A stretch of DNA of 64,000 nt. Origin: Candidatus Rokuibacteriota bacterium. Lineage in GTDB: Bacteria; Methylomirabilota; Methylomirabilia; Rokubacteriales; CSP1-6. Of the stretch, positions 14,615 through 22,774 are shown one piece after another (positions within the stretch are counted from its first letter, which is position 1; every line of letters starts with the position of its first letter). The stretch is taken from contig QHRW01000106.1 of assembly GCA_003220265.1 (NCBI GenBank), positions 62,001-126,000 on the forward strand, written 5' to 3'. Under the pieces are notes generated by a model that worked only from the letters and a program-made list of their open reading frames with translations, was not told the origin of the DNA and did not search any database. The translations under genes and the position numbers were made by a program.

Positions 14615-16153
14615 CGCGAACAAGCGGCGCAGCGCGGCGGCGGTGAGCCGGCGCACGTCGCTCACGTGCGAGCGCACCAGCTCGTAGCGCAGGTCGGTGG
14701 CCAGCATGCCCCACGCGGAGAGCACGGCGGCCACGCTTGGCACGATGATGCGGGGGATCTCCAGCAGGCGCGCGACCTCGGTGACGTGCAGGCCGGCGGC
14801 GCCGCCGAAGGCCACCAGCGTGAAGCCACGCGGATCGACACCGCGCCGCACGGACACCAGCTTGATGCCCTCCGCCATGTTCGTGTTCACGACACGCGCG
14901 ATGCCCTCGGCGGCGGCGAGGGCGTCGGTGCCCAGCGCCTTGGCCAGCGGCGCGATCGCCCGCTGCGCGGCGGCGACGTCGAGCCGGATACGGCCGCCGA
15001 GGAAGTTGCCGGGGTCGAGCAGGCCGCGCACGAGGTTCGCGTCGGTCACCGTCGGCGCCGTGCCGCCGCGGCCGTAGCCCGCGGGGCCGGGATCGGCACC
15101 CGCGCTCTGGGGTCCGACGCGCAGGATCCGGCCGGCATCCACCCAGGCGATCGAGCCGCCGCCGGCGCCCAGCGTGTGAATGTCCAGCGCCGGCAGCGCG
15201 ACGCGCGCGATGCCGACGGTCTTCTCGCCGGTCAGCGTCGCCTCGCCGCCCTGCAGCAGGGCGATGTCGGTGCTGGTGCCGCCCATGTCGAAGGTGACGA
15301 GGTCGCCGCGGCCGGTGAGGCGCGCCACGTGACGCCCGGCCGCGATGCCGCCCGCCGGCCCCGACAGCACGGCGCCCGCCGCCAGCCGGGCCGACTCACG
15401 GATCGGCGCCACGCCCCCGTGTGACTGCATGATCAGGATTTCGTTCCGGTAGCCCTGCGCGCGCAGGCGCGTGGCGAGGCTGGTGAGATAGCGCGAGAGC
15501 GCGGGGCCGACGTAGGCGTTGACGACGGTCGTCCACACGCGCTCGTACTCCTTGATCTGCGGCAGCACCTCGGAGGACAGGGACACGTAGAGCCCGGGGC
15601 GCCGGCGGGTCACCGCGCGGCCAGTCTCGCGCTCGTGGCGCGGGTTGCGATAGGCGTGCAGATAGCAGACGGCGACCGCCTCCACCCGGGCGCGTTCCAG
15701 GCGGGCCAGGGCCGCGGCCAGCGAGCGACGATCCAGCGGGCGGCGCACGGCGCCGTCGAAGCCGACGCGCTCGCGCACACCCAGGCGCAGCGCGCGCTCC
15801 ACCAGCGGCACGGGCGGCGGCATGCGCAGGTTGTAGCGGTCGTCCTTGAGCCCCTCGCGCATCTCGATGACGTCGCGGTGGCCCTCGGTCGTCAGCAGCG
15901 CCACCCGCGCGCCCTTGCGCTCCAGCAGCGCGTTGGTGGCCACCGTGGTGCCGTGCACGATCCGCTCGGTGCGGGCCAGCAGCCCCTGCACGTCGGTGCC
16001 CAGCTCCGCGGCCAGCAAGGCGAGGCCGTCCAGGAGCCCGTCGGATGGATCGCGCGGCGTGGAGGCGGCCTTGGCGATCGCCACGCGCCCGCGCTCGTCG
16101 ACCGCGACGAGGTCGGTGAAGGTGCCGCCGACATCGATACCAATCCTGATCAC
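14117..16153 (-). CDS. hyuA: Hydantoinase/oxoprolinase subunit A
   Basis: This 678-residue protein belongs to the ATP-dependent hydantoinase/5-oxoprolinase/acetone carboxylase beta-like family. The actin-like ATPase signatures are present: RIGIDVGGTFTDLV at the N-terminus, RIVHGTTVATNALLERKGA, SGPAGGIAAG, FDMGGTSTDIAL, and LVAFGGAAGLH. GGGAGGA upstream supports a GTG start at 16153. It normally pairs with HyuB to open cyclic amides such as hydantoins or 5-oxoproline. Here hyuB lies 1.4 kb upstream on the same strand, not adjacent. Confidence 0.93.
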   Translation of the reverse strand: MIRIGIDVGGTFTDLVAVDERGRVAIAKAASTPRDPSDGLLDGLALLAAELGTDVQGLLARTERIVHGTTVATNALLERKGARVALLTTEGHRDVIEMREGLKDDRYNLRMPPPVPLVERALRLGVRERVGFDGAVRRPLDRRSLAAALARLERARVEAVAVCYLHAYRNPRHERETGRAVTRRRPGLYVSLSSEVLPQIKEYERVWTTVVNAYVGPALSRYLTSLATRLRAQGYRNEILIMQSHGGVAPIRESARLAAGAVLSGPAGGIAAGRHVARLTGRGDLVTFDMGGTSTDIALLQGGEATLTGEKTVGIARVALPALDIHTLGAGGGSIAWVDAGRILRVGPQSAGADPGPAGYGRGGTAPTVTDANLVRGLLDPGNFLGGRIRLDVAAAQRAIAPLAKALGTDALAAAEGIARVVNTNMAEGIKLVSVRRGVDPRGFTLVAFGGAAGLHVTEVARLLEIPRIIVPSVAAVLSAWGMLATDLRYELVRSHVSDVRRLTAAALRRLFASLEKEGRRRLGRFDGPIEVRRALDMRYGEQIFEITVDLAGVDLARADLLDEIAARFHRRHEELYAYSAPGQEVVIVNARVAVVGRLPVLPADEAVATGRALAPPARRRVWLGGWTEIPVYRLDALGAGHEVKGPALFESATTTVLVREDERAAVTPRGWLDIALG

Positions 16154-16247
16154 GACGAGTCCTCCCGCCGCTGCGCGGCGTCACGCAGTGTAATTCGTCG
16201 GCATGCGCTATGCACCCGTGTCGCCACGGGGCCAAAGGAGAGTGAAC

Positions 16248-16832
16248 ATGGAACGCGATTTCGAGGCTGGCTGGCGTCCGTGGCCGGTCTGGAGCGCCGT
16301 CTGGGTCGGCGCGCTCAGCGCGCTGGCGGTCGGTCTCATCATCGGGCTGATCGGGTACGCCGTCGGCGCCCATCAGCTCGCCGGACCACGCACGATGACC
16401 TTCAAGAACATCCGCTTGGTGACGATGCTCTTCAACGTGGCCGGGGCGTTCTTCGCCTTCGTGGTGGGTGGCTGGGTCGCCGCTCGCATCGCGGGCGTGC
16501 GCCGGGCCGAGCCCGCGATGCTCCACGGAGCCGTCGCGTGGCTCGTCACGATTCCGATGATGCTACTGCTCGGGGCCCTGGGCGCGACCGCGATGTACGG
16601 GAGCTGGTACTCCGGCCTCGTGGCGGGCACGCCGACCTGGGCCACCACCGCGCCCTCCACCCCGGAGCTGGCGGCGGCCGTGCGCAACAGCGCGCTGGCC
16701 ACGGTGGCGGCGATGCTGCTGGGACTGGTCGGGGCTGTGATCGGCGGCTGGATGGCGTCCGGTGAGCCGATGAGACTGGGTCATTACCGCCGGCGCGACA
16801 TCGACATCGATCGACCGCGCCGCGTCGCGTGA
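16248..16832 (+). CDS. Four-helix membrane protein of unknown function
   Basis: This 194-residue protein starts at an ATG behind AAAGGAG. It has four clear hydrophobic segments, at about residues 16-37, 52-73, 86-108 and 144-166 (for example MLFNVAGAFFAFVVGGWVAA), and a charged C-terminus (RRRDIDIDRPRR). Such proteins are often annotated as inner-membrane or DUF-type stress proteins, and I see no functional motif. A tiny membrane peptide gene follows 14 bp later. Confidence 0.75.
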   Translation: MERDFEAGWRPWPVWSAVWVGALSALAVGLIIGLIGYAVGAHQLAGPRTMTFKNIRLVTMLFNVAGAFFAFVVGGWVAARIAGVRRAEPAMLHGAVAWLVTIPMMLLLGALGATAMYGSWYSGLVAGTPTWATTAPSTPELAAAVRNSALATVAAMLLGLVGAVIGGWMASGEPMRLGHYRRRDIDIDRPRRVA

Positions 16833-16846
16833 GGGAGGATATACCG

Positions 16847-16927
16847 ATGTTTCTCGTACTGCTCTGGCTCCTGGGCGTGCCGCTCGGGCTGATCATCCTG
16901 CTGTTCCTGCTCGGCGTCGGGCGCTAA
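16847..16927 (+). CDS. 26-residue single-helix membrane peptide
   Basis: An ATG behind GGGAGGATATACCG opens a frame of 26 codons that is almost entirely hydrophobic (LLWLLGVPLGLIILLFLLG) and ends GR-stop. The good ribosome site, the position just after a membrane-protein gene and the strong hairpin following it argue that it is translated. Its role is unknown; it could be a regulatory partner of the preceding membrane protein. Confidence 0.6.
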   Translation: MFLVLLWLLGVPLGLIILLFLLGVGR

Positions 16928-16935
16928 CGCGCTCG

Positions 16936-16956
16936 AAGGGGGGCTTCGCCCCCCTT
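16936..16956. terminator. G6/C6 hairpin with TTC loop
   Basis: Arms AAGGGGGGC and GCCCCCCTT close a TTC loop, 8 bp after the stop of the membrane peptide. No long U-tract follows. It probably ends the message for the two membrane genes. Confidence 0.65.
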
Positions 16957-16963
16957 ACGGTCA

Positions 16964-17032
16964 TCGGAGGGGGCCTCGACGGCCCCCTCCGACACCTCCC
17001 CCAGAATCGGATTGCGCCGGCAAAGCCGGCGC
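16964..17032 (+). repeat. Copy of the dispersed two-hairpin repeat
   Basis: Hairpin 1 is perfect over 12 bp (TCGGAGGGGGCC with GGCCCCCTCCGA, loop TCGAC). A C5 tract follows, then hairpin 2 (GCGCCGGC-AAA-GCCGGCGC, 8 bp). The order and spacing match the units at 9476. It lies in the gap between the membrane peptide and the convergent thioesterase gene. Confidence 0.85.
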
Positions 17033-17109
17033 TCGAAGTGGCCTGATCGAATACCCGGTGTGAATCGTTAGCGGTGTTAGCGACACGCCGCCGCGGCGTG
17101 CGGGGGCGA

Positions 17110-17541
17110 TCAGGGGCGTGGGGGGATGATCATGTAGGTCGCTCTTCCGAGGGCGACGAGGGTGCCGGCGGTGTCGGTGACGCGGGTTTCGCCGAAGGCG
17201 ATGGAGCGGCCGCGGCGGAGGATGCGGCCTTCGGCGAGGAGGGCGTCGCCGCGGGCGGCGGCGATGAAGGTCACGTTGAGGTCGAGAGTGGCCTGATCGA
17301 CACCGCCGGTGGCGGCGGAGCCGTAGGTACCGAGCGCGCCGCCGACCGCGGCGTCCACGAGCGTGGCCAGCACGCCGCCGTGCACGGGGGCGCCGGGCGC
17401 GTTCCGTAGCTCGTCACGCATCGGCACCCGCAGTCGCACCCAGCCCTCGCCCGCCGCCTCCACGTCGATCCCGAGATAGCGCCAGAAGAGGTTGGCGCGC
17501 CCGCGCTCGCGTACGCTCGACAGCCGCTCGTCGTCAGCCAC
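17110..17541 (-). CDS. PaaI-type hotdog thioesterase
   Basis: This 143-residue single hotdog domain carries the PaaI/YdiI-family core: RNAPGAPVHGGVLATLVDAAVG, with the HGG catalytic helix, and ATLDLNVTFIAAARG. Such enzymes hydrolyse acyl-CoA thioesters, often aryl- or phenylacetyl-CoA derivatives. Its start overlaps the end of hyuB by 8 bp, so the two are translated together. No ring-hydroxylating genes lie nearby, so the substrate is left open. Confidence 0.85.
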   Translation of the reverse strand: MADDERLSSVRERGRANLFWRYLGIDVEAAGEGWVRLRVPMRDELRNAPGAPVHGGVLATLVDAAVGGALGTYGSAATGGVDQATLDLNVTFIAAARGDALLAEGRILRRGRSIAFGETRVTDTAGTLVALGRATYMIIPPRP

Positions 17542-19180
17542 GGCGGCCCCGTACGACGCCGTTGGCGCGATCCCGCGCCCGCGCCTCGCGCGGCCGCCGC
17601 GCGGGCGGGCCGTAGCCGCCGCCGCCCGAGGACTCGACGAGGAAGACGTCGCCGGGCCGCACCGGTATCCCGACCTCCTTGGTCTTCAGCACGCGCGTGG
17701 TGCCCCGCGAGAGCAGGCGATAGCGATGCGGCAGGCCGTCCCGGCCGCCGAGCAGCCCATAGGGCGCGTGGCGCACGCCGTCGCCGGCGGTGTTGGCCAC
17801 GGCGGGCTCGCGGACGTCCACGCGCAGGCGCAAGACGGCCCCCACGCCGCCGCGATGGCGGCCGTCGCCGCCCGAGCTCGCGCGGAACTCGTGATGCTCG
17901 AACGTCAGCGGGAAGCGCACCTCGGCCACCTCGACGCTGCCGAACTTGATGCCGCCCGCCGCCTGCCCCTCGCCCGCCGTCTCCCAGCCGTCGCCGGCCC
18001 GCGTGGCGCCACCGCCGGGGCGGGCATGGAACATGTGCCAGATGAACGGCCGCTTCGTGCGGGGATTCACGCCCTTGATGGCGATGCGGAAGCGCCGGCC
18101 CCAGCCCGCGATGGCGCGCTCGGGCGCCGCGGGCGCCAGCGCCTTGATGATGGCCTCCGCGATGTCCTGCGCGCAGTGATTCGTCGAGAGCGTCACCGGC
18201 GCCGGCGGCAGCGGGTTGACGATGGTGCCGGCCTTGGTGATCACCTTCACCGGGCGGAACGTCCCCGAGTTCTTCGGCGTGAGCGGGTCGATCAGGTACG
18301 CGAAGGCCATGTGCACGGCCGACATCGTGTTGGGGAACGCGGAGTTCACGAAGCCGGTCACCTGCGGCGCCGACTCGCTCAGGTCCACCACGACGCTGTC
18401 GCCCTTCTTCGTCACGGTGGCGCGGATGGGGATGTCGGTCGCGCCGTGGCCGTCGTCGTCGAGGATCGAGGAGCCGCGGTACACGCCGTCGCGCCACGTC
18501 TTCACGCACGCGCGGGCCTGGCGCTCGGCGCCGTCGAGGATCTCGTCGACGGCGGCGACGACGGTCTTGGCGCCGTACGACTCGACCAGCGCGAGCAGCC
18601 GGCGCTCGCCGACGCGCGCCGAGCCGATCATCGCGCGCAGGTCGCCCATGAAGTCGTGCGGGTGGCGCACGTTGGTCACCACCATCTGGAGGACGTCGTC
18701 GCGCAGCTCGCCGCGGTCGTAGAGCTTGAGCGGCGTGATGCGGATACCCTCCTGCCAGATCTCCGTCGCGCCCGGATTGTAGGCGCCGTGCGTGGAGCCG
18801 CCGATGTCGCTCTGGTGCGCGCGGTTGATCGACCAGAACGCGACGCGATCCTCGACGAAGACCGGCACGAACGCCGTCAGGTCGGGCAGATGATTGTTGC
18901 CGTGGTACGGGTCGTTCAGGAGGAAGACGTCGCCCGGATGAACGCGCCCGGCGAAGGCGTCGCGCACCGAGGCGACCGCCCACGGAATGGCGCCCACATG
19001 AATCGGCACGTGCTCGGCCTGGGCCACGAGACGCGCCTGGTCGTCGCAGATCGCCGTCGAAAAATCGCGGCTGGAGTTGAGGATCTGCGAGTACGCCGTG
19101 CGCAGCATCGCCTCGCCCATCTCCTGCACGATCGCCTCGAACCGATGCGTGAGCACGGACACCGTGATGGGATCGATCAT
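17534..19180 (-). CDS. hyuB: Hydantoinase/oxoprolinase subunit B
   Basis: This 548-residue HyuB protein opens with DPITVSVLTHRFEAIVQEMG and has RTAYSQILNSSRDFSTAI, HPGDVFLLNDPYHGNNHLPD, HQSDIGGSTHGAYNP and the C-terminal ESSGGGGYGPP, all standard for the family. It works with HyuA (14117-16153), which is on the same strand but separated by a thioesterase gene and two oppositely oriented membrane genes. The start is the ATG at 19178-19180. The genuine substrate is unknown. Confidence 0.93.
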   Translation of the reverse strand: MIDPITVSVLTHRFEAIVQEMGEAMLRTAYSQILNSSRDFSTAICDDQARLVAQAEHVPIHVGAIPWAVASVRDAFAGRVHPGDVFLLNDPYHGNNHLPDLTAFVPVFVEDRVAFWSINRAHQSDIGGSTHGAYNPGATEIWQEGIRITPLKLYDRGELRDDVLQMVVTNVRHPHDFMGDLRAMIGSARVGERRLLALVESYGAKTVVAAVDEILDGAERQARACVKTWRDGVYRGSSILDDDGHGATDIPIRATVTKKGDSVVVDLSESAPQVTGFVNSAFPNTMSAVHMAFAYLIDPLTPKNSGTFRPVKVITKAGTIVNPLPPAPVTLSTNHCAQDIAEAIIKALAPAAPERAIAGWGRRFRIAIKGVNPRTKRPFIWHMFHARPGGGATRAGDGWETAGEGQAAGGIKFGSVEVAEVRFPLTFEHHEFRASSGGDGRHRGGVGAVLRLRVDVREPAVANTAGDGVRHAPYGLLGGRDGLPHRYRLLSRGTTRVLKTKEVGIPVRPGDVFLVESSGGGGYGPPARRPREARARDRANGVVRGRRG

Positions 19181-19243
19181 GGCGTGAGTATAAACGGAGA
19201 GAGACAGAGGGGCTTCGGCGGCCTCGCGAGGCCCCCCAGGTAA

Positions 19244-19435
19244 CTAAACCGCGAGAGCCACCAGGCGCACGCGAGCCTTACCCTCGCGGACCAGCTGAGC
19301 CACGAGCGAAGTGGCCGCCTCCTCGGACATGCCGAGGCGCTTGCCCAGCTCGTCAGGTGCCATCGGCCCGTGCTCGGCCAGGCACCGGAGCGTCTCGGCC
19401 TCTACCGTGCTCCACCAGTCCTCGGGCTCGCTCAT
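19244..19435 (-). CDS. Small winged-helix DNA-binding-like protein
   Basis: This 63-residue protein has a compact helix-turn-helix pattern: TLRCLAEHGPMAPDELGKRL, then MSEEAATSLVAQLVREGKAR, then a beta-wing RVRLVALAV. This is the minimal winged-helix fold seen in MarR- or FUR-like small proteins. The ATG at 19435 has only a weak ribosome site. It is divergent from the ECF sigma gene 177 bp away and could act on that spacer, though nothing proves it. Confidence 0.6.
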   Translation of the reverse strand: MSEPEDWWSTVEAETLRCLAEHGPMAPDELGKRLGMSEEAATSLVAQLVREGKARVRLVALAV

Positions 19436-19611
19436 GCCGGAGGCGTAAAGCACCAAGCTTGCCAATCGCTTCCCGCGAGAATGGCGCGGGATTGGGGGGA
19501 TGCGCCGTCCGCCGCTGCCTTGAATTTCGTCAACGGGCCTCCGGCGTGCCGGAATTCTCCGCATCCCGGAGGGTGTTTCACACGGTGACCGTTCCGGTGT
19601 CTCATAGGGCG

Positions 19612-20157
19612 ATGGGAGAGACCGTGCAACTCGACGAGGCCGGATTCGAGACCCTCGTGGCGACCCACCACGGCGAGATCTATCGCTACTTGCGCCGGCT
19701 TGCCTGGCGGGCCGCCGAGGCCGACGACCTGTCGCAGGAGACCTTCCTGCGCGCCTACCGCGCACGGCAGCGGCTGACCGCGGACGCGAACGTCCGCGCC
19801 TGGCTCTTCGCCATCGCCACCAACGTCTTTCGCAACCACGTGCGGTCGGAGCGCCGGCGGCGCGCCGCCCACGAGACGGTGCGGGCGACCCGCCGCGAGA
19901 TGGACCTGGACGGCCCGGAGGCGGAAGCCGTGGCCGGCGAGGTGCGAACGCTGACGGAGACCACCATCCGCGGCCTGCCGCTCAAGCAGCGGCTGGCTTT
20001 CACGCTGCGCAAGATGCACGAGCTCGACTATGAAGTGATCGGGGAGAGCCTCGACTGTTCGCCGGAGAGCGCACGCGCCCACGTGTTCCAGGCGCTGCGC
20101 AAGATCCGCACGTCGCTGAACGGTCACGCGCTGCCCCTGACGGAGCCCACGCGATGA
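19612..20157 (+). CDS. ECF-family RNA polymerase sigma factor
   Basis: This 181-residue sigma-70 of the ECF group has region 2 (FETLVATHHGEIYRYLRRLA, then AEADDLSQETFLRAYRAR, then VRAWLFAIATNVFRNHVR) and region 4 (GLPLKQRLAFTLRKMHELDY, then VIGESLDCSPESARAHVFQA). It lacks regions 1.1 and 3. The ATG at 19612 is the first Met in the domain frame. Its stop overlaps the next start as ATGA, so sigma and the predicted anti-sigma fusion are made together. The partner's alkyl-acceptor domains suggest that the sigma factor is released by DNA alkylation damage. Confidence 0.93.
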   Translation: MGETVQLDEAGFETLVATHHGEIYRYLRRLAWRAAEADDLSQETFLRAYRARQRLTADANVRAWLFAIATNVFRNHVRSERRRRAAHETVRATRREMDLDGPEAEAVAGEVRTLTETTIRGLPLKQRLAFTLRKMHELDYEVIGESLDCSPESARAHVFQALRKIRTSLNGHALPLTEPTR

Positions 20158-21116
20158 GCAAGCCCCAGAGTTGTGTCGAGATCGAGCCCGAGCTGATCGC
20201 CGCCGGCATCGGCGAGGCGACGGACCGCGAGTCCGCGCGCGTGCAGTCGCACGTGGCCGGTTGCCGGTCGTGCCGCGACGAGCTGGCGCGCTATCGTGCG
20301 GTGGATGCGGTGGTCGGCACGCTGCGCGCCGAGCCGGCGCCGGCCGGCGACGCCGATGCCGCGCGCCAGCGCTTGATCGCGCGGCTGGCCGATCTCAAGT
20401 CGCGCCTGGTAAGCTATCGCGTGTTTCCCTCGCCGCTGGGGCCGATCCTCATCGCCGCCTCCGAGCACGGCGTGGCGCTGGTGGAGTACTTGCGCGGCGA
20501 CGCGCGCGACTCGCGGCTGTTCCGCATGGGGGACGTGGACACCCAGGAGGGCGGCGGCGCGCTGGAGCGGCTGCACGGCGAGCTCCTCGACTACCTGGCC
20601 GGGCGCCGCACGCGTCTGGAGTGGCCGCTCGACCTGCGCTTCGCCCGCAGCGACTTCGAGCGCGCGGTGCTGCAGGCGACGGCGGCCGTGCCCTATGGCG
20701 CCGTGTCGTCCTACACGGGCATCGCGGGGGACGTCGGCAAGCCCAGCGCGGTGCGCGCGGTGGCCCAGGCGCTGCGCCACAACCCACTGCCGATCGTCGT
20801 GCCCTGCCACCGCATCGTCGGCATCGGCGGCGAGCTCGTCGGCTACGCGGGCAACCGCCTCGGGCTCAAGGAGCAGCTCCTCGCCGTGGAGGGCGTGCCC
20901 ACCGTAAGCCGCGCCCGCGAGGCGCGCATCGCCCGCGCCGCGATGTACCACTACGACCCGAATCCGGATCGCCAGTACTGCCTGCCGACCTGCGGCGACA
21001 TCGGCAAGCGTCCGCTCGGTGTCGTGAAGCTCTTCGCGCGCCGCGAGCTGGCCGAGACCACCGGCCTCTCGCCCTGTGTCGACTGCCGCCCGGATCTTCA
21101 TCCGCTCGCGAGCTGA
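20154..21116 (+). CDS. Anti-sigma zinc finger / O6-alkylguanine methyltransferase / Ada-type zinc domain fusion
   Basis: Three parts are visible in 320 residues. Residues 1-45 form an anti-sigma zinc finger (Cys7, then His33-x3-Cys37-x2-Cys40). Residues about 86-246 form a complete Ogt/MGMT domain with SDFERAVLQAT, VPYGAVSSY and IVVPCHRIVG, whose Cys218 is the suicidal alkyl acceptor. Residues about 262-315 carry Cys276-x3-Cys280 and Cys308-x2-Cys311 followed by RPD, nearly the spacing of the N-terminal methylphosphotriester-accepting zinc domain of E. coli Ada (Cys38, 42, 69, 72). No AraC helix-turn-helix is present. With the ATGA-coupled ECF gene upstream, the protein looks like an alkylation sensor that frees a sigma factor. 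The domain calls are solid; the signalling role is inference. Confidence 0.88.
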   Translation: MSKPQSCVEIEPELIAAGIGEATDRESARVQSHVAGCRSCRDELARYRAVDAVVGTLRAEPAPAGDADAARQRLIARLADLKSRLVSYRVFPSPLGPILIAASEHGVALVEYLRGDARDSRLFRMGDVDTQEGGGALERLHGELLDYLAGRRTRLEWPLDLRFARSDFERAVLQATAAVPYGAVSSYTGIAGDVGKPSAVRAVAQALRHNPLPIVVPCHRIVGIGGELVGYAGNRLGLKEQLLAVEGVPTVSRAREARIARAAMYHYDPNPDRQYCLPTCGDIGKRPLGVVKLFARRELAETTGLSPCVDCRPDLHPLAS

Positions 21117-21122
21117 TTTCAC

Positions 21123-21187
21123 GGGGGCCCGACATGGCCCCCAAGCCCCCACACGTTCGCAGCGCCCCGGCGGCGCCGTGGCGCTTC
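21123..21187 (+). repeat. Copy of the dispersed two-hairpin repeat
   Basis: A G5-CCC / GGCCCCC hairpin around GACAT is followed by a C5 tract, ACACGTTCG, and a second C/G-rich palindrome (AGCGCC with GGCGCT around CCGGCGGCGCCGT). It begins 7 bp after the stop of the methyltransferase fusion, so it forms the 3' end of that operon. Confidence 0.8.
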
Positions 21188-21313
21188 TCTGGAATGGTTA
21201 ACCTGCCACAGTCACTCGCCGCGTCCGATGCCCGTGAGGGCCCCGCCGCTTCGACCTCTCGCGGGTTTCACGCGTGTGGCGCTTCGGGGTCATAGAGGCA
21301 AAGGAGGCGCGCA

Positions 21314-21688
21314 ATGGAGACGTTGGTGGGACTCATGTTGGCGGCGTCGCCGGTGGCGATCACGGCCGGGCTGTTGCTCGGGGCAGAGCGCCGCCAGCGG
21401 CGGCGGCAGTCGGAGGTGTCGCGCCAGATCGCGCTGACCGACGCGCTCCACGCGCGGCTGGGCGCGCTGGTGGCGCCGGTGGTGCGCCTGCACGGCCGCG
21501 TGTGGGAAATCACCGTGGCGGTGCCGGTGGAGCGGCCCGGGCTGGTGAGCGCGGTGCTGACGACGGTGGACGAGGTGTTCGGACGCGTGGCCTACGAGCT
21601 GCGGCTGCATCGCCAGACGCCCGTGACGCCGGTGGCACAGGCGCGGGGCGTGGCACGGGCCCGCCAGGAGTCGCTGTCATGGACATGA
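21314..21688 (+). CDS. Small membrane-anchored protein of unknown function
   Basis: This 124-residue protein has one N-terminal helix (LVGLMLAASPVAITAGLLLG), a basic stretch RRQRRRQ and a soluble part with a likely mixed alpha/beta fold (VRLHGRVWEITVAVPVERPG). AAAGGAGG upstream supports the ATG at 21314. It overlaps the next small gene by 10 bp. I recognise no family. The topology suggests a single-pass inner-membrane protein with a cytoplasmic domain. Confidence 0.65.
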   Translation: METLVGLMLAASPVAITAGLLLGAERRQRRRQSEVSRQIALTDALHARLGALVAPVVRLHGRVWEITVAVPVERPGLVSAVLTTVDEVFGRVAYELRLHRQTPVTPVAQARGVARARQESLSWT

Positions 21689-21873
21689 ACGAGTACTGCC
21701 TGAACATGATGGCGCGGCAGCGGCTCGACGATCTGCGCGAGCAGGCCGCGCGCATCGCGCTCCGTGCACAGGTGCGGCGCGGCCAACCGCTGCGCGTCAT
21801 CGTCGGTCACGCGCTCGTGCGGCTCGGCAACCGGCTGGCGGGCGGCTTGACGCCGATGCGAGCCGCGGCGTGA
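21679..21873 (+). CDS. Small basic helical protein
   Basis: This 64-residue protein starts at an ATG behind CAGGAG and inside the end of the previous gene. It is rich in Arg and Leu (MARQRLDDLREQAARIALRA) and predicted to be mostly helical, ending GNRLAGGLTPMRAAA. No family is recognised. Overlapping starts and stops with the membrane-anchored protein upstream suggest a two-gene unit. Confidence 0.55.
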   Translation: MDMNEYCLNMMARQRLDDLREQAARIALRAQVRRGQPLRVIVGHALVRLGNRLAGGLTPMRAAA

Positions 21874-21892
21874 TCGTGGTACAAGGAAACCC

Positions 21893-22774
21893 GTGTTGAA
21901 GCAGGTCGAGGCCGGGGTGCTCCGCGTCGCCTACGAAGAGAGCGGCGCGCCGGACGGCCGGCCCGTCGTGCTCCTGCACGGGTTCCCCTACGACGTCCGC
22001 GCCTACGACGACGTGGCGCCCCGCCTCGCCGAGGCCGGCTGTCGCGTGATCGTCCCCTACCTGCGCGGGTACGGCCCCACCCGCTTCCTGTCCGCGGAGA
22101 CGCCGCGCTCGGGACAGCAGGCGGTGCTCGGTCACGACCTGCTCGCACTGCTGGACGCGCTCGAGCTGCGGAATGCGGTGCTCGCCGGCTACGACTGGGG
22201 TGGGCGCGCGGCGTGCATCGTGGCCGCGCTGTGGCCCGAGCGCGCGCGGGGCCTCGTCTCCGGCGGCGGTTACAACATGCAGGACATCGCGCGCGCCATG
22301 GAGCCCCAGGCGCCCGAGCGTGAGCTGGGCCTCTGGTACCAGTACTACTTCCACAGCGAGCGCGGCCGCGCCGGCCTCGAGCAGAACCGCTACGAGCTCG
22401 GCAAGCTGCTCTGGCGGTTGTGGTCGCCGACGTGGCCGTTCGACGAGGCGACGTACGCACGCACGGCGGCATCGTTCGACAATCCCGACTTCGTCGCGGT
22501 GGTGATCCACTCCTACCGGCATCGCTTCGCCCTGGTGCCGGGCGATCCCGCCGTCGAGGCCACCGAGCGGCGCCTGGCCGCGCAACCGGTCATCACCGTG
22601 CCGACGATCGTCCTGCATGGCGGCGCCAACGGCGTGTCGCCGGTGGCGACGTCCGAGCGTCACACGCGCTTCTTCAAGGGGCCCTACGAGCGCCGTGTGA
22701 TTCCCGACGTGGGGCACAACCTGCCGCAAGAAGCGCCCGCCGAGTTCGCCGCCGCCGTTCTAGCGCTCGCCTGA
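21893..22774 (+). CDS. Alpha/beta hydrolase, epoxide hydrolase-like
   Basis: This 293-residue alpha/beta hydrolase carries the oxyanion HGFPYD motif, the nucleophile elbow AGYDWGGRA with Asp rather than Ser, and a late VGHNLPQEAP catalytic His. An Asp nucleophile with a W next to it is typical of epoxide hydrolases and haloalkane dehalogenases. A Tyr-rich cap (LWYQYYFHSERG) is compatible with epoxide ring opening. AAGGAAA precedes the GTG start. It is convergent with the THEP1 gene, overlapping it by 15 bp. Confidence 0.85.
   Translation: MLKQVEAGVLRVAYEESGAPDGRPVVLLHGFPYDVRAYDDVAPRLAEAGCRVIVPYLRGYGPTRFLSAETPRSGQQAVLGHDLLALLDALELRNAVLAGYDWGGRAACIVAALWPERARGLVSGGGYNMQDIARAMEPQAPERELGLWYQYYFHSERGRAGLEQNRYELGKLLWRLWSPTWPFDEATYARTAASFDNPDFVAVVIHSYRHRFALVPGDPAVEATERRLAAQPVITVPTIVLHGGANGVSPVATSERHTRFFKGPYERRVIPDVGHNLPQEAPAEFAAAVLALA

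Noticed and set aside
19200..19243. Eighth copy of the dispersed repeat after hyuB
   Set aside because: There is a GGGGC...GGCCCCCC pair, but the second hairpin and the link are missing.
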